The notes under the pieces: model-generated
Databases searched by the model: none
Told to the model about the DNA's origin: nothing
The model's input: the letters and a program-made list of their open reading frames with translations, nothing else
Assembly: GCA_015057165.1 (NCBI GenBank)
Contig: SVEY01000007.1
Location: forward strand, 51,537 to 115,536
From: Lachnospiraceae bacterium
GTDB lineage: Bacteria; Bacillota; Clostridia; Lachnospirales; Lachnospiraceae
Direction: 5' to 3'
Length of the DNA stretch: 64,000 bases
Part shown: positions 7,632 to 16,898 of the stretch, in pieces
Position numbering within the stretch: the stretch's first letter is position 1
Layout: every line of letters begins with the position of its first letter
Program-made: the position numbers and the translations under genes

Positions 7632-9575
7632 ATGAAAATTAATAGAAAAGAGATTAAAACAAAGGCAAAAAGTTCTGTCAAAAACCACTACTTTATATTT
7701 GTTATTAGTTTACTTCTATGCGCTGTTATTGGTGTAATGTACACTTCCTCTACATATATATTTACCATACTCAAAGGAGGTAATGAAGAAACCTATAATG
7801 AAATCACCTCTAAAATTGCTGAAAATGCTCATTTCAACGAAGACGGCGAACTGGTTATTAACAACAGTATCTACGACTCAAGTAATGATATAGCCGAAGA
7901 AATAACCGATTACATTTACGGGAAAAAAGACGAGGCATTAAATATTGAAAATCAAGTTAATACAATTAACGAGAACCAGCCTGACGAACAAGTTGGAATC
8001 ATAACACTAGGATATAAAAATGGTGTACTTGCTTCCCTCGTTAACAGCTTTAAATCAGGTTCTATTTTACTTACTCTTTATAAATCAGTTTCTAAAGTAG
8101 TATCTGATCCGTCTGTATCAACTATAATTGTTCTAATCCTAGGTGTATTGATATACACAGGTTATAGAGCATTTATTAAAAATGCCTTGTGGCTTACAAC
8201 CAAAAGGCAATTTGTTGTGGGGCAGACTTATGAGAAAATCACTGCCAGAAGTTACCTTTTCCTATTTGGGAAAAAGGCATTTTTTAGAGCATGTTTTACT
8301 TTTATAATAAAGGACATACTTGTACTTCTATGGTCTCTTACCATTGTTGGAGGTATAATCAAACACTTCTCATATTTCATGACATCATATATATTAGCAG
8401 AGAATCCCAGACTTAATTCAAAGCAGGCAATCACTTTGTCTCGCAAAATGATGAATGGACACAAATGGGAATTATTTGTTCTGTGTCTCACTTTCGCAGG
8501 CTGGGAAATTCTCAACATTTTAACATCAGGACTTCTTGGATTATTCTTTTTAAATCCATATTTGGAAGCAACATATGCGCAATTCTATCTCAAGTTAAGG
8601 AAACAGGCAATTGATAATAAAATAGAAGGATACGAACTTCTAAATGATAGATTTATCTGCAAAAAGCCAACTATCGAAGAAATTAATGTTGCATACGCAG
8701 ACCTTAAAGAAATCTATGATTCTTCACCATCAGAGCCTGAGAAATATACAGGAATTAAGGGATTCTTTGCGAATGTACTTGGAATAGTACTTTACTACAA
8801 CGCCAAGGTAAAAAGAATTAACAAACAAGAAGAGATACTTCTTCTTGCCAAGATGTATTCAGGCATCGCCAAAGGCAAGCTATATCCAGAGAGGCTGCAT
8901 CCTCTCTTCAAAGATAACAATAACAACAAAAAAGTTCAGCTGAAAACACTTCACTACTTAAGAAGATATTCAGTACTTAGCATTATCTCTATATTCTTTA
9001 TAGGATGTTTAATTGGCTGGTTATGGGAAGTTGCTATTCATCTGGTTGAAGATGGTGTCTTTGTAAACAGAGGCGTACTACACGGACCATGGCTTCCTAT
9101 ATATGGAACAGGCGCAATAATGATTCTTGTAGTCCTCTACAAGTTCAGAAAAAATCCATGGCTTGAATTTTTGACAGCAGTTATACTTTGCGGTATTGTA
9201 GAATATTTTACGTCATGGTTTTTGGAGGTCACTCATAATGGCCAGAAATGGTGGGATTATACAGGCTATTTCCTCAACATTAATGGCAGAGTATGTGCTG
9301 AAGGCTTGTTAGTATTTGGAATTGCGGGAATAGCATGCGTATACGTACTTGCTCCCCTTATTGATAACTTCATACAGAAAATCAACACCAAAATACTACT
9401 TCCGGTTGTTGTTGCGCTTTTACTTTTATTTACAGCTGACAACATCTATTCCCACTTCTATCCTAATACAGGAAAAGGTATTACTGATTATGACAAGAAA
9501 CAAACATCGCAAATAAAAGAAATGCATACTCCTAATGGTGTACACATTCCTTCATATAACAAAATGATATCATAA
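7632..9575 (+). CDS. Two-part membrane protein: DUF975 domain fused to CmpB-type putative ABC permease domain
   Basis: A 647-residue multi-spanning protein. Residues 1 to about 320 match the DUF975 pattern seen in the window's second copy (24524-25615): an opening helix KINRKEIKTKAKSSVKNHYF, transmembrane helices, SYILAENPRLNSKQAITLSR and a final FFLNPYLEATYAQFYL. After a soluble linker (about 330-440), the C-terminal part WEVAIHLVEDGVFVNRGVLH followed by GPWLPIYGTGA matches the putative ABC transporter permease family typified by CmpB. The function is unknown; DUF975 proteins are membrane proteins, often near secretion or envelope genes. The ATG follows GAAAGGGCACTACAT. Confidence 0.78.
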   Translation: MKINRKEIKTKAKSSVKNHYFIFVISLLLCAVIGVMYTSSTYIFTILKGGNEETYNEITSKIAENAHFNEDGELVINNSIYDSSNDIAEEITDYIYGKKDEALNIENQVNTINENQPDEQVGIITLGYKNGVLASLVNSFKSGSILLTLYKSVSKVVSDPSVSTIIVLILGVLIYTGYRAFIKNALWLTTKRQFVVGQTYEKITARSYLFLFGKKAFFRACFTFIIKDILVLLWSLTIVGGIIKHFSYFMTSYILAENPRLNSKQAITLSRKMMNGHKWELFVLCLTFAGWEILNILTSGLLGLFFLNPYLEATYAQFYLKLRKQAIDNKIEGYELLNDRFICKKPTIEEINVAYADLKEIYDSSPSEPEKYTGIKGFFANVLGIVLYYNAKVKRINKQEEILLLAKMYSGIAKGKLYPERLHPLFKDNNNNKKVQLKTLHYLRRYSVLSIISIFFIGCLIGWLWEVAIHLVEDGVFVNRGVLHGPWLPIYGTGAIMILVVLYKFRKNPWLEFLTAVILCGIVEYFTSWFLEVTHNGQKWWDYTGYFLNINGRVCAEGLLVFGIAGIACVYVLAPLIDNFIQKINTKILLPVVVALLLLFTADNIYSHFYPNTGKGITDYDKKQTSQIKEMHTPNGVHIPSYNKMIS

Positions 9576-9580
9576 TCATT

Positions 9581-11965
9581 CTACTCTTTATATTTTTGTA
9601 GTATATAATCTGGCTGATGAGTATCAAGATACTTGTCAGCCATCTTTTTATTCTTAACAAAGACACCCTGATATGATTTAGCTAATAATTCTTTATGCAT
9701 TTTAAGATTATCAGGTGAATCGTCAATGACTAGAACAATCGGCTTATTACTACCTTCTCTCAATACTTCTTCTATCTCTTCATCATTAAGTAACTTATTC
9801 TTTGGCAAATACTTTATTAACGCATCTTCACACTTACTATAACTAATTGGTTTTGTAAGATAGTCATCAAAGCCCAAACTAATATACAAATCCTCAGCCC
9901 CTGCCGTTGCATCAGCAGTTAAAGCTATTATTGGGACATCACCTTTTATATTTTTTTCTTTTATCCGCTTAAGAGTTTCAACACCATTTAATTCTGGCAT
10001 CATTATATCAAGAAGAACACAGTCATAATGATTATCTCCCATCTTCTCAATACATTCTTTTCCTGAGCTTGCTGTATCAATGCTAATTCTTGTTATTTTA
10101 AGAAGACCTAATAGAACCTTAAGATTCAATTCATTGTCATCAACAACAAGAATCCTAGCAGACGGCGCCATAAGTTTTATATGCTCATTATCATTCCTTT
10201 TATTATTAACTGCTCTATTATCTATATTGCCAATAGTTTCAGGGTCCGTTACTTCTTGAATGATGTGTATTGAAAATGTAGTACCTTCTCCATAGATGCT
10301 ATCAACATCAATATAACCATCCATCATCGTCACAAAACTCTTAGCAATGCTAAGTCCCAGTCCTGTACCTTCCACGTTCTTATTCCTGATTTCATCAAGT
10401 CTCTGAAATTTAGTAAACAACTTGTTTTTCTCGTCTTCTTTAATACCTATTCCTGTATCACTTACATCAATAACTAACTCTATATTCTTTTCACGGTTCT
10501 CAACTTTAAGATATGAAATGTTTATATTCACGCTCCCTTCCTTCGTATACTTAATAGCATTATTGATTATATTAATCATAACCTGCTTAATACGAAGCTC
10601 ATCGCCATATAGATTCTCAGGTATATCTTCATCAACTTCGATACTGAAAGATAAGCCTTTATCCTTCGCCTTCTTTTCAGTCATATTCTTAACATCAATG
10701 ATAACCTGACTAAGCTTATATTCTCCGTTTATTAGAGATAATGCACCTGATTCAATTTTAGAAATATCTAAAATATCATTTATTATACCAAGAAGTGTAT
10801 GGCTTGCAGACTTTATATCTATAGCATAATCCTTAATAATATCACTCGCTGTTTCTCGAAGGATCATCTCATCCATTCCAATAATTGCATTTATTGGTGT
10901 TCTTATTTCATGACTCATATTAGCAAGGAAAATACTCTTAGTTTCATTAGATTTGTTAGCTATTTCTGTCATCCTCTCTAGCTCATCCATCTTATTATGA
11001 AGTCTTGTAACATCACTTACAACAAACTGATGTCCAACAAGATAATCAGCTTCTCTTATTTCATCAACATGGATCGTATATGTACTATTCTCATTCTCAT
11101 AATCTCCTCCACCATCTTTATAAATCCTTTCTAACATCTTATCTTCATCAATACGATGGAATGATTCTATATTAGGAATCATTTTTCTAGCTGAGGCGTT
11201 ATGAAAAATAATATTATCATCCTGGTCTGCCACAATTATTCCTAAAGGTCCACTAAACATTACATTAACAATAGCCGCCTGAATGGAATCAAAAAAGTCG
11301 AATTTCACAAGAAGAATTGCAAGACAAAGTACAATAGCAAATATAAAGTAAATACTTATGTCTACCCCCACAAAATCAGAAGCATAATAAGATATTGTAG
11401 ATAAGACAAATAATAGAGCAACAACAAGTATAAAAACAATTCTTATCTTAGTAATACCTTTATATCGCTTTATTGCCTTAACGCATATGGCTGAACATGC
11501 CGTAAAAATAACAAAAAGGTCTATTGGGAAAATTACATTTAAAACGATAAACTCAACAGAAGATAATGAATTAATTCGACCAGAAACAGTTTCCCAATCA
11601 GTGAGGGCATAGTTTTCATAGTCCATATGAAGAAGTAGCGCAACGATTGCTATTACGACTATAGCCTGAATCACATATACAAAACTAGGTATCTTAGAAC
11701 CACAAATAACCTCTACGAAGCGAAGTAGTATAAGGGATGCGGCCGCCATACCTATGTATTTTGTCTTAAATGAAATTACTAATTCAGGAAGTGAATCACT
11801 TCTGAATTCAAAAAGAAGGCCTATCTCTATAACAATAAGTGCTGCAAAAAACATAACAGCAACTGCCTGAACAACCGATGGTTTAGACAAAAGAATCTTA
11901 ATAAGTATAGAAACTGTTAGAACAAGTGTTATTATACAAACTGCAATATAAAAATAAGAATACAT
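9581..11965 (-). CDS. Hybrid sensor histidine kinase with a truncated second receiver
   Basis: It has seven N-terminal hydrophobic helices (to about residue 230), a PAS-like segment starting GIIVADQDDNIIFHNASARK, and a HisKA domain with SHEIRTPINAIIGM. The ATPase domain shows NNAIKY, DTGIGIKE and GTGLGLSIAK, and a receiver follows with ILVVDDN and the acceptor Asp in VLLDIMMPE. After a linker a second receiver begins (IVLVIDDSPDNLKMHKELL) but stops at PDYILQKYKE, just where its acceptor Asp should be, so it cannot be phosphorylated. The stop lies five bp from the convergent neighbour's stop. It is the last gene of a receiver-Hpt-kinase operon. Confidence 0.9.
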   Translation of the reverse strand: MYSYFYIAVCIITLVLTVSILIKILLSKPSVVQAVAVMFFAALIVIEIGLLFEFRSDSLPELVISFKTKYIGMAAASLILLRFVEVICGSKIPSFVYVIQAIVVIAIVALLLHMDYENYALTDWETVSGRINSLSSVEFIVLNVIFPIDLFVIFTACSAICVKAIKRYKGITKIRIVFILVVALLFVLSTISYYASDFVGVDISIYFIFAIVLCLAILLVKFDFFDSIQAAIVNVMFSGPLGIIVADQDDNIIFHNASARKMIPNIESFHRIDEDKMLERIYKDGGGDYENENSTYTIHVDEIREADYLVGHQFVVSDVTRLHNKMDELERMTEIANKSNETKSIFLANMSHEIRTPINAIIGMDEMILRETASDIIKDYAIDIKSASHTLLGIINDILDISKIESGALSLINGEYKLSQVIIDVKNMTEKKAKDKGLSFSIEVDEDIPENLYGDELRIKQVMINIINNAIKYTKEGSVNINISYLKVENREKNIELVIDVSDTGIGIKEDEKNKLFTKFQRLDEIRNKNVEGTGLGLSIAKSFVTMMDGYIDVDSIYGEGTTFSIHIIQEVTDPETIGNIDNRAVNNKRNDNEHIKLMAPSARILVVDDNELNLKVLLGLLKITRISIDTASSGKECIEKMGDNHYDCVLLDIMMPELNGVETLKRIKEKNIKGDVPIIALTADATAGAEDLYISLGFDDYLTKPISYSKCEDALIKYLPKNKLLNDEEIEEVLREGSNKPIVLVIDDSPDNLKMHKELLAKSYQGVFVKNKKMADKYLDTHQPDYILQKYKE

Positions 11966-11991
11966 ATAATACCCCCTGTAGGAAATACTAT

Positions 11992-12624
11992 TTATACATC
12001 AATATTCTTCCTAGCTTCCTTCGCTTCAGAAATTGCTTCTTCATATTCGAACTCTTCTATGTATCTCTTAGCAAGGTCTATATGATTCTTTGCAATAAGC
12101 TCTATTCTGTATTTATATATCTCTTTCAGATCTGCTCTCGCTCTATCGTCATCAAAGTCCTCACATCTACTAATAAAATCATCTAGAAGTGACACCACTC
12201 TACTATTATTAATTTCCTTATCTTCTGATGAATTATCATCCTCATCAGCCAACTGTTCATTAATAAAATCCACCACTTCTTTATACTCCTGTAGGAGTAT
12301 CTGATTGATCTTCTCGAACTCTGCTTCTTCCCTTGCATTAGGAGTTTCTTCGGAATATTTCTTAGCAAGAGCTTCACATTTCTCAGCTGTCTTAGATAGC
12401 TTTTCTAAGCCAATAGTTCTAAGATTACTCTTTAACGAATGAACATTCGTAACATAATGAATATACATTCCCATCTCGAAATTCGCAGTTATATCTAAGC
12501 GATTTTTTTCATAGCATTTTGCAAATGTCTTAAGGGCAATTTCTAATTCTTCTCCGCCACCTGTAAACTCTTCTGCTTTCTTCAAATCAAATCCAAAATT
12601 TCTAAACTCTTTTTCATCTATCAT
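11992..12624 (-). CDS. Hpt (histidine phosphotransfer) domain protein
   Basis: A 210-residue acidic, helical protein. VHSLKSNLRTIGLEKLSK (from about residue 61) matches the Hpt core H-x-LK...G, with H62 as the likely phosphoryl carrier. The last 90 residues are a charged helical extension of unknown role. It starts 10 nt after the receiver gene and ends 27 nt before the hybrid kinase, with AGAGGAA as ribosome site. It would pass phosphate between the hybrid kinase and a receiver such as its upstream neighbour. Confidence 0.8.
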   Translation of the reverse strand: MIDEKEFRNFGFDLKKAEEFTGGGEELEIALKTFAKCYEKNRLDITANFEMGMYIHYVTNVHSLKSNLRTIGLEKLSKTAEKCEALAKKYSEETPNAREEAEFEKINQILLQEYKEVVDFINEQLADEDDNSSEDKEINNSRVVSLLDDFISRCEDFDDDRARADLKEIYKYRIELIAKNHIDLAKRYIEEFEYEEAISEAKEARKNIDV

Positions 12625-12633
12625 AACTTTCCT

Positions 12634-13008
12634 CTATCTCAATACCGAAATAATCTTTTCAACCAAATCTTGCTTACTTGCTGGTTTAATTATATAACCC
12701 TCTGGTTTTAATTCAGTTAAAGTCTTAATAACTACCTTCTTCTCATTTAATCCCGTCAGAAAAACAACTGGTATATCCTTCGTCTTCGGATTAGCCTTTA
12801 ATTTATAATAGACTTGCGCTCCTGATTCCTCAGGCATAATAAAATCTAAAAATATCAAGTCACATTCATGTCCCTCTAGAAATTTAAGCGCCGACTTACC
12901 AGAGTTAACAGCTGTCACGTCGTAATTTTCTCTCAAATAATTCTTCATCATATTAAGTTGCATTACATCGTCATCTACGACTAGTATTCTTCTTCTCTTA
13001 ACATCCAT
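12634..13008 (-). CDS. Stand-alone response regulator receiver
   Basis: A single receiver domain with no output domain. RRILVVDDDVMQ gives the acid pocket, the acceptor Asp lies in DLIFLDFIMPEESG, then come LTG (Thr) and YIIKPA (Lys). I take the ATG at 13008, spaced seven nt from AGGTGAT, instead of the track's upstream GTG. It is the first gene of the three-gene phosphorelay operon. A lone receiver next to a lone Hpt suggests a phosphate sink or an intermediate relay step. Confidence 0.85.
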   Translation of the reverse strand: MDVKRRRILVVDDDVMQLNMMKNYLRENYDVTAVNSGKSALKFLEGHECDLIFLDFIMPEESGAQVYYKLKANPKTKDIPVVFLTGLNEKKVVIKTLTELKPEGYIIKPASKQDLVEKIISVLR

Positions 13009-13038
13009 ACAAATCACCTATAATCGTATTATATCATA

Positions 13039-13773
13039 TTATTTGTATTCTATCCCAATTAAAGTCAGACCACGGGCAGGAGCTGTTGGACCAGCATTCC
13101 CTCTATCCTTTGACTTAATAATATCTGATATCTCTTCAGGCATAACTCTTCCCTGACCAACTGCAATAAGTGTTCCTGCCATAATACGAACCATATTGTA
13201 CAAGAAACCATTTCCGCTACACCTAATAATAATCTCATCTTCTTTTTTTATTACATTGACAGAATATAATGTTCTCTCAAAAGTCTTTACTTGTGCTTTA
13301 ACAGAACAGAAAGCAGAGAAGTCATGTGTTCCCTCAAAATACTTTGCAGCTTTTTCCATAGCGCTAACGTCCAGCTTATGATGATAATGATAAGTATTAA
13401 GGCGTCTTAATGGATCTTGAAATGTTCTATTAAGTATTCTATATTCATAAGTCTTAACAGAAGAAACAAAATGTGGATGCCAATCATCATCTACTCTACA
13501 AGAATCAAGTACAGTAATATCCTCAGGTATCCTTGTGTTAAGCGCATAACTAATCCTGGTAGGCTCCATCTTGGAATCTACATCAAATATTGCTACATTT
13601 CCAAGTGCATGAACACCTGCATCTGTTCTGCTTGCTCCAAGAACTTTGATATCACTCTCAAACAAATCTGATAAAGCTTTATTTAATACCTCTTCAATTG
13701 TAATTCCATTAGGTTGAACTTGCCAACCATGATAATTAGTTCCATCGTATGCAACTATAAGTTTAATTCTCAA
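13039..13773 (-). CDS. truA: tRNA pseudouridine synthase A
   Basis: TruA makes pseudouridine at positions 38-40 of the tRNA anticodon arm. LIVAYDGTNYHGWQVQPNG opens the fold and GASRTDAGVHALG carries the catalytic Asp; the C-terminal VRIMAGTLIAVGQGR is also typical. The track's start at 13839 is a GTG inside the ecfT terminator hairpin. I place the start at the TTG at 13773, preceded by AGAGATGG, which gives 244 residues, the usual TruA length, and the usual N-terminus RIKLIVAYDG. The start choice is inference. Confidence 0.9.
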   Translation of the reverse strand: MRIKLIVAYDGTNYHGWQVQPNGITIEEVLNKALSDLFESDIKVLGASRTDAGVHALGNVAIFDVDSKMEPTRISYALNTRIPEDITVLDSCRVDDDWHPHFVSSVKTYEYRILNRTFQDPLRRLNTYHYHHKLDVSAMEKAAKYFEGTHDFSAFCSVKAQVKTFERTLYSVNVIKKEDEIIIRCSGNGFLYNMVRIMAGTLIAVGQGRVMPEEISDIIKSKDRGNAGPTAPARGLTLIGIEYK

Positions 13774-13807
13774 TTCTTTATACCATCTCTTACTATCAAA
13801 TATTTTC

Positions 13808-13841
13808 CTAAAAAAATATGTGACGCATAAAAGCGCCACAT
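13808..13841 (-). terminator. Intrinsic terminator after ecfT
   Basis: ATGTGGCGC (13833-13841) pairs with GCGTCACAT (13818-13826) around a six-nt loop, followed on the minus strand by ATTTTTTT. It begins one base past the ecfT stop, so truA must rely on read-through or on its own promoter. Confidence 0.7.
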
Positions 13842-13842
13842 C

Positions 13843-14685
13843 TTACATTCCTAACATGTTCGCAAATAAGCCACTAACATAACGATTATATAACACATTT
13901 GCAACAATTGTTAAAATAACAAAACACACTTCCATAGCATATGCCTTCTTATCACTTTGATTGTATTGTAATGGTTTCATCTTCGTTCTACCATCACCAC
14001 CATTATAACATCTAGCTTCCATGGCAAGCGCTAAATCATTAGCTCTTCTAAATGCTGATACGAATAGGGGCACGAGAATTGGCACCATACTTTTTGCTCG
14101 TTTAAAAACACCACCAGATTCGAAATCAGCTCCTCTTGCCATCTGCGCCTTCATTATCTTGTCTGTCTCTTCCACAAGAATAGGTGTAAAGCGAAGAGCA
14201 ATAGACATCATCATTGCTATTTCATGTACTGGTATCTTTATCTTATTAAGAAATCCAAGGGATTTCTCTAGCCCATCAGTAAGCCCGTTAGGAGTTGTGG
14301 TTAAAGTCATAACTGATGTTCCTACAATTAAATATGTCATTCTTATTATCATAAAAATACAGTTCTTAATTCCCACATCTGTTATATGTAGAAACCAAAA
14401 CTGAACAAGTACTGTTCCTGGAGTTAAAAACAAATTAAAAATACCTGCTATTACAAGAAGAAGTACAATGGACTTAAGACCTTTTAACATAAATGACAAA
14501 GGCACCTTACATAGCACAATTATCATAACCAAAAATGCTGTTACAACAAGTATAGAAAATATATTACTTGCCAAGAAAACACTGACAATAAATAAAAGTG
14601 CACCCATTAGTTTAACTCTAGGATCAAGACGGTGTATTACTGATTCACCTGGGTAATATTGACCTATAGTAAGTTCTCTAAACAT
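13843..14685 (-). CDS. ecfT: Energy-coupling factor transporter transmembrane protein EcfT
   Basis: The scaffold subunit of a group II ECF vitamin transporter, 280 residues with about five or six membrane helices. It joins the two ATPases to exchangeable S components. The two coupling-helix motifs are visible as QMARGADFES and ALAMEARCYNGG, each with the Ala-Arg-Gly-like signature. It follows ecfA2 by 12 nt. No S component gene lies in this operon, as expected for the shared module. Confidence 0.93.
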   Translation of the reverse strand: MFRELTIGQYYPGESVIHRLDPRVKLMGALLFIVSVFLASNIFSILVVTAFLVMIIVLCKVPLSFMLKGLKSIVLLLVIAGIFNLFLTPGTVLVQFWFLHITDVGIKNCIFMIIRMTYLIVGTSVMTLTTTPNGLTDGLEKSLGFLNKIKIPVHEIAMMMSIALRFTPILVEETDKIMKAQMARGADFESGGVFKRAKSMVPILVPLFVSAFRRANDLALAMEARCYNGGDGRTKMKPLQYNQSDKKAYAMEVCFVILTIVANVLYNRYVSGLFANMLGM

Positions 14686-14697
14686 TATTATTATCCT

Positions 14698-15549
14698 TTA
14701 CTTTATGCCATAAAGTCTAAGTATCTCCTCTTTAGCTTCATCAACGGTTGTAGCATCAGAAGATACATCAAATCCAAAACGCTTCATATCATTCATAAGA
14801 TATGTTATTTCTGGAGCTTTTAGCCCCATTTTTTCCAATTCATTATAATTCTTATAAACCTCTTTAGGCGTATTGTCATATTCTATTTTCCCATGATTCA
14901 TAACAATAATCCTATCAACAAATCTTGCTATATCTTCCATGCTATGAGATACAAGCACAATAGTATTGCCTGTTGACTTATGCATATTGTTAATCATTCC
15001 CAGAATATCGTCTCTTCCCTTCGGATCAAGACCTGCTGTAGGTTCATCAAGTATTAATATATCAGGTTTCATAGCAAGAACACCTGCTATTGCTACTCTC
15101 CTTTTCTGACCACCTGACAAATCAAATGGAGAAGCAGATATTAAATCTTCAGGAAATTCTACAAGCTTTAATGCTTCATATACCCTGTCATCTATCTCTT
15201 CTTTAGACAAGCCAAGATTCTTAGGTCCAAAACATACATCTTCAAAAACAGTTGTTTCAAACAATTGATGCTCTGGATATTGAAAAACCATTCCAACCTT
15301 ACTTCTAAGTTCTTTCTTAGGAAAATTCTTATCAGAAGTATCTTTTCCGTTGTAATAAATTGTTCCAGAAGTTGGTTTAAGAAGTCCATTCATATGTTGA
15401 ATCAAAGTAGACTTACCAGAGCCTGTGTGACCAATTATTCCAAGGAATTCATTATCTTCAATTTTAAGTGACACATTTGAAAGTGCTGTTGTCTCGTAAG
15501 CATTTCCTGGTGAATACACATGAGACACTTTATCTAATATAATCGACAT
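14698..15549 (-). CDS. ecfA2: Energy-coupling factor transporter ATPase EcfA2
   Basis: One of the paired ECF ATPases (283 residues). Walker A is GHTGSGKST, the Q-loop region is FQYPEHQLFE, the signature is DLSGGQKRRVA and Walker B is ILILDEPTAGLDP, followed by the switch His in VSHSME. The typical FQYPEHQLFE identifies it as the A2 (A') type. It lies between ecfA1 and ecfT. Confidence 0.93.
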   Translation of the reverse strand: MSIILDKVSHVYSPGNAYETTALSNVSLKIEDNEFLGIIGHTGSGKSTLIQHMNGLLKPTSGTIYYNGKDTSDKNFPKKELRSKVGMVFQYPEHQLFETTVFEDVCFGPKNLGLSKEEIDDRVYEALKLVEFPEDLISASPFDLSGGQKRRVAIAGVLAMKPDILILDEPTAGLDPKGRDDILGMINNMHKSTGNTIVLVSHSMEDIARFVDRIIVMNHGKIEYDNTPKEVYKNYNELEKMGLKAPEITYLMNDMKRFGFDVSSDATTVDEAKEEILRLYGIK

Positions 15550-15564
15550 GATTTCCCCAATCTT

Positions 15565-16410
15565 CTACCTTGGTAAAGAATCTATTAATTCTTGTCTGGT
15601 AAGTATACCATCTTTAATATCTAATCCAGCCTTCTTTAGTTCATAAGCAAGAAGTGTAACCTGTGGCACATCCAGGCTTAATTCTTTTAATCTATCCACT
15701 TGAGAAAACACTTCTCTAGGAGTTCCCTGGAGTGACACTTTCCCATTATGCATCACAAATACCTTATCAGCATTTACAACTTCTTCCATATAATGTGTAA
15801 TAAGAATTACTGTAACATGTTTCTCTCTATTAAGCTGATGCAAAGCCTCAATAACTTCTTGTCTTCCTACTGGATCAAGCATAGCCGTTGGCTCATCAGC
15901 AACAATACACTCCGGTTCCATAGCCATAACCCCTGCTATAGCTACCCTCTGTTTCTGACCTCCTGAGAGCTTATTAGGCGAGTGATCTCTATATTGCCAC
16001 ATATCCACTGCCTTCAGGCTTCTAATCACTCGTTCCCATATTTCATCAGTTGGAACTCCCATATTCTCTGGACCAAATCCAACATCTTCCTCGACAATAC
16101 TTGCTATTATCTGATTATCAGGGTTTTGAAACACCATACCTGCTTTTTGTCTAACTTCCATAACATGGTCTTCTTCTGAAGTATCAATTCCATCTACCCA
16201 GAGAGTTCCCTCACTTGGAGTTAGAAGTGCATTAATATGCTTTGCAAAAGTAGATTTACCTGAACCATTATGTCCTAGTATACAGATAAACTGTCCCTTT
16301 TCAACATCTATATTCACTTTATCGAGAGCTACATTAATATCTTCAATGTTATCATCTTCGTCTCTTCTAATATATTGATAGGATACATCCTTCGCTTTAA
16401 TTATTCCCAT
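15565..16410 (-). CDS. ecfA1: Energy-coupling factor transporter ATPase EcfA1
   Basis: The partner ATPase of EcfA2 (281 residues). Walker A is GHNGSGKSTF, the Q-loop is FQNPDNQIIAS, the signature is KLSGGQKQRVA and Walker B is CIVADEPTAMLDP with VILITHYMEE after it. The FQNPDNQ form is typical of A1. Its start overlaps the 3' end of trmL by 10 nt, which suggests coupled translation. Confidence 0.93.
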   Translation of the reverse strand: MGIIKAKDVSYQYIRRDEDDNIEDINVALDKVNIDVEKGQFICILGHNGSGKSTFAKHINALLTPSEGTLWVDGIDTSEEDHVMEVRQKAGMVFQNPDNQIIASIVEEDVGFGPENMGVPTDEIWERVIRSLKAVDMWQYRDHSPNKLSGGQKQRVAIAGVMAMEPECIVADEPTAMLDPVGRQEVIEALHQLNREKHVTVILITHYMEEVVNADKVFVMHNGKVSLQGTPREVFSQVDRLKELSLDVPQVTLLAYELKKAGLDIKDGILTRQELIDSLPR

Positions 16411-16898
16411 GACAGTCTATGTAATTCTCCCATTGTGTTAAGCGTACCAAAATTCTGTTGACGTAACGCTTCGTATAATACAACAGCAACTGAATTGGAT
16501 AAATTCAAAGAGCGAATGTCTGACTCCATAGGAATTCTCACACATTTATCAGGATTCTCTACTAGAATCTCCTCTGGAATACCCCCACTCTCCTTGCCAA
16601 ACATTATATAGTCACCATCATTATAACTTACATCAGAATATACATTCCTTGCTTTTGTAGTAGCCATATAAATATTAGCCTCAGGATTCTTAGACAAGAA
16701 ATCCTGATAATCATCATAGATAGTTACATCCAAATCATTCCAATAATCCATGCCGGCACGTTTTATCATTTTATCATTAATAACAAATCCAAGAGGTTCA
16801 ATAAGATGAAGCCTTGTCCCTGTTGCCACACAGGTTCTTCCTATGTTTCCTGTATTAGCAGGAATCTCCGGCTCAAATAATACAATATTAAGAGACAT
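16401..16898 (-). CDS. trmL: tRNA (cytidine/uridine-34 2'-O)-methyltransferase TrmL
   Basis: A minimal SPOUT methyltransferase (165 residues) that methylates the wobble ribose in tRNA-Leu. The trefoil-knot motifs are seen as PANTGNIGRTC near the N-terminus, MFGKESGGIPEE, and MESDIRSLNLSNSVAVVLYEA at the C-terminus. AGAGGAA lies ahead of the ATG. It overlaps the aminotransferase gene upstream by 11 nt and ecfA1 downstream, embedding it in the operon. Confidence 0.93.
   Translation of the reverse strand: MSLNIVLFEPEIPANTGNIGRTCVATGTRLHLIEPLGFVINDKMIKRAGMDYWNDLDVTIYDDYQDFLSKNPEANIYMATTKARNVYSDVSYNDGDYIMFGKESGGIPEEILVENPDKCVRIPMESDIRSLNLSNSVAVVLYEALRQQNFGTLNTMGELHRLSWE

Noticed and set aside
13039-13839. 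266-aa TruA start (GTG at 13839)
   Set aside because: It lies in the ecfT terminator hairpin and adds 22 residues absent from the family.
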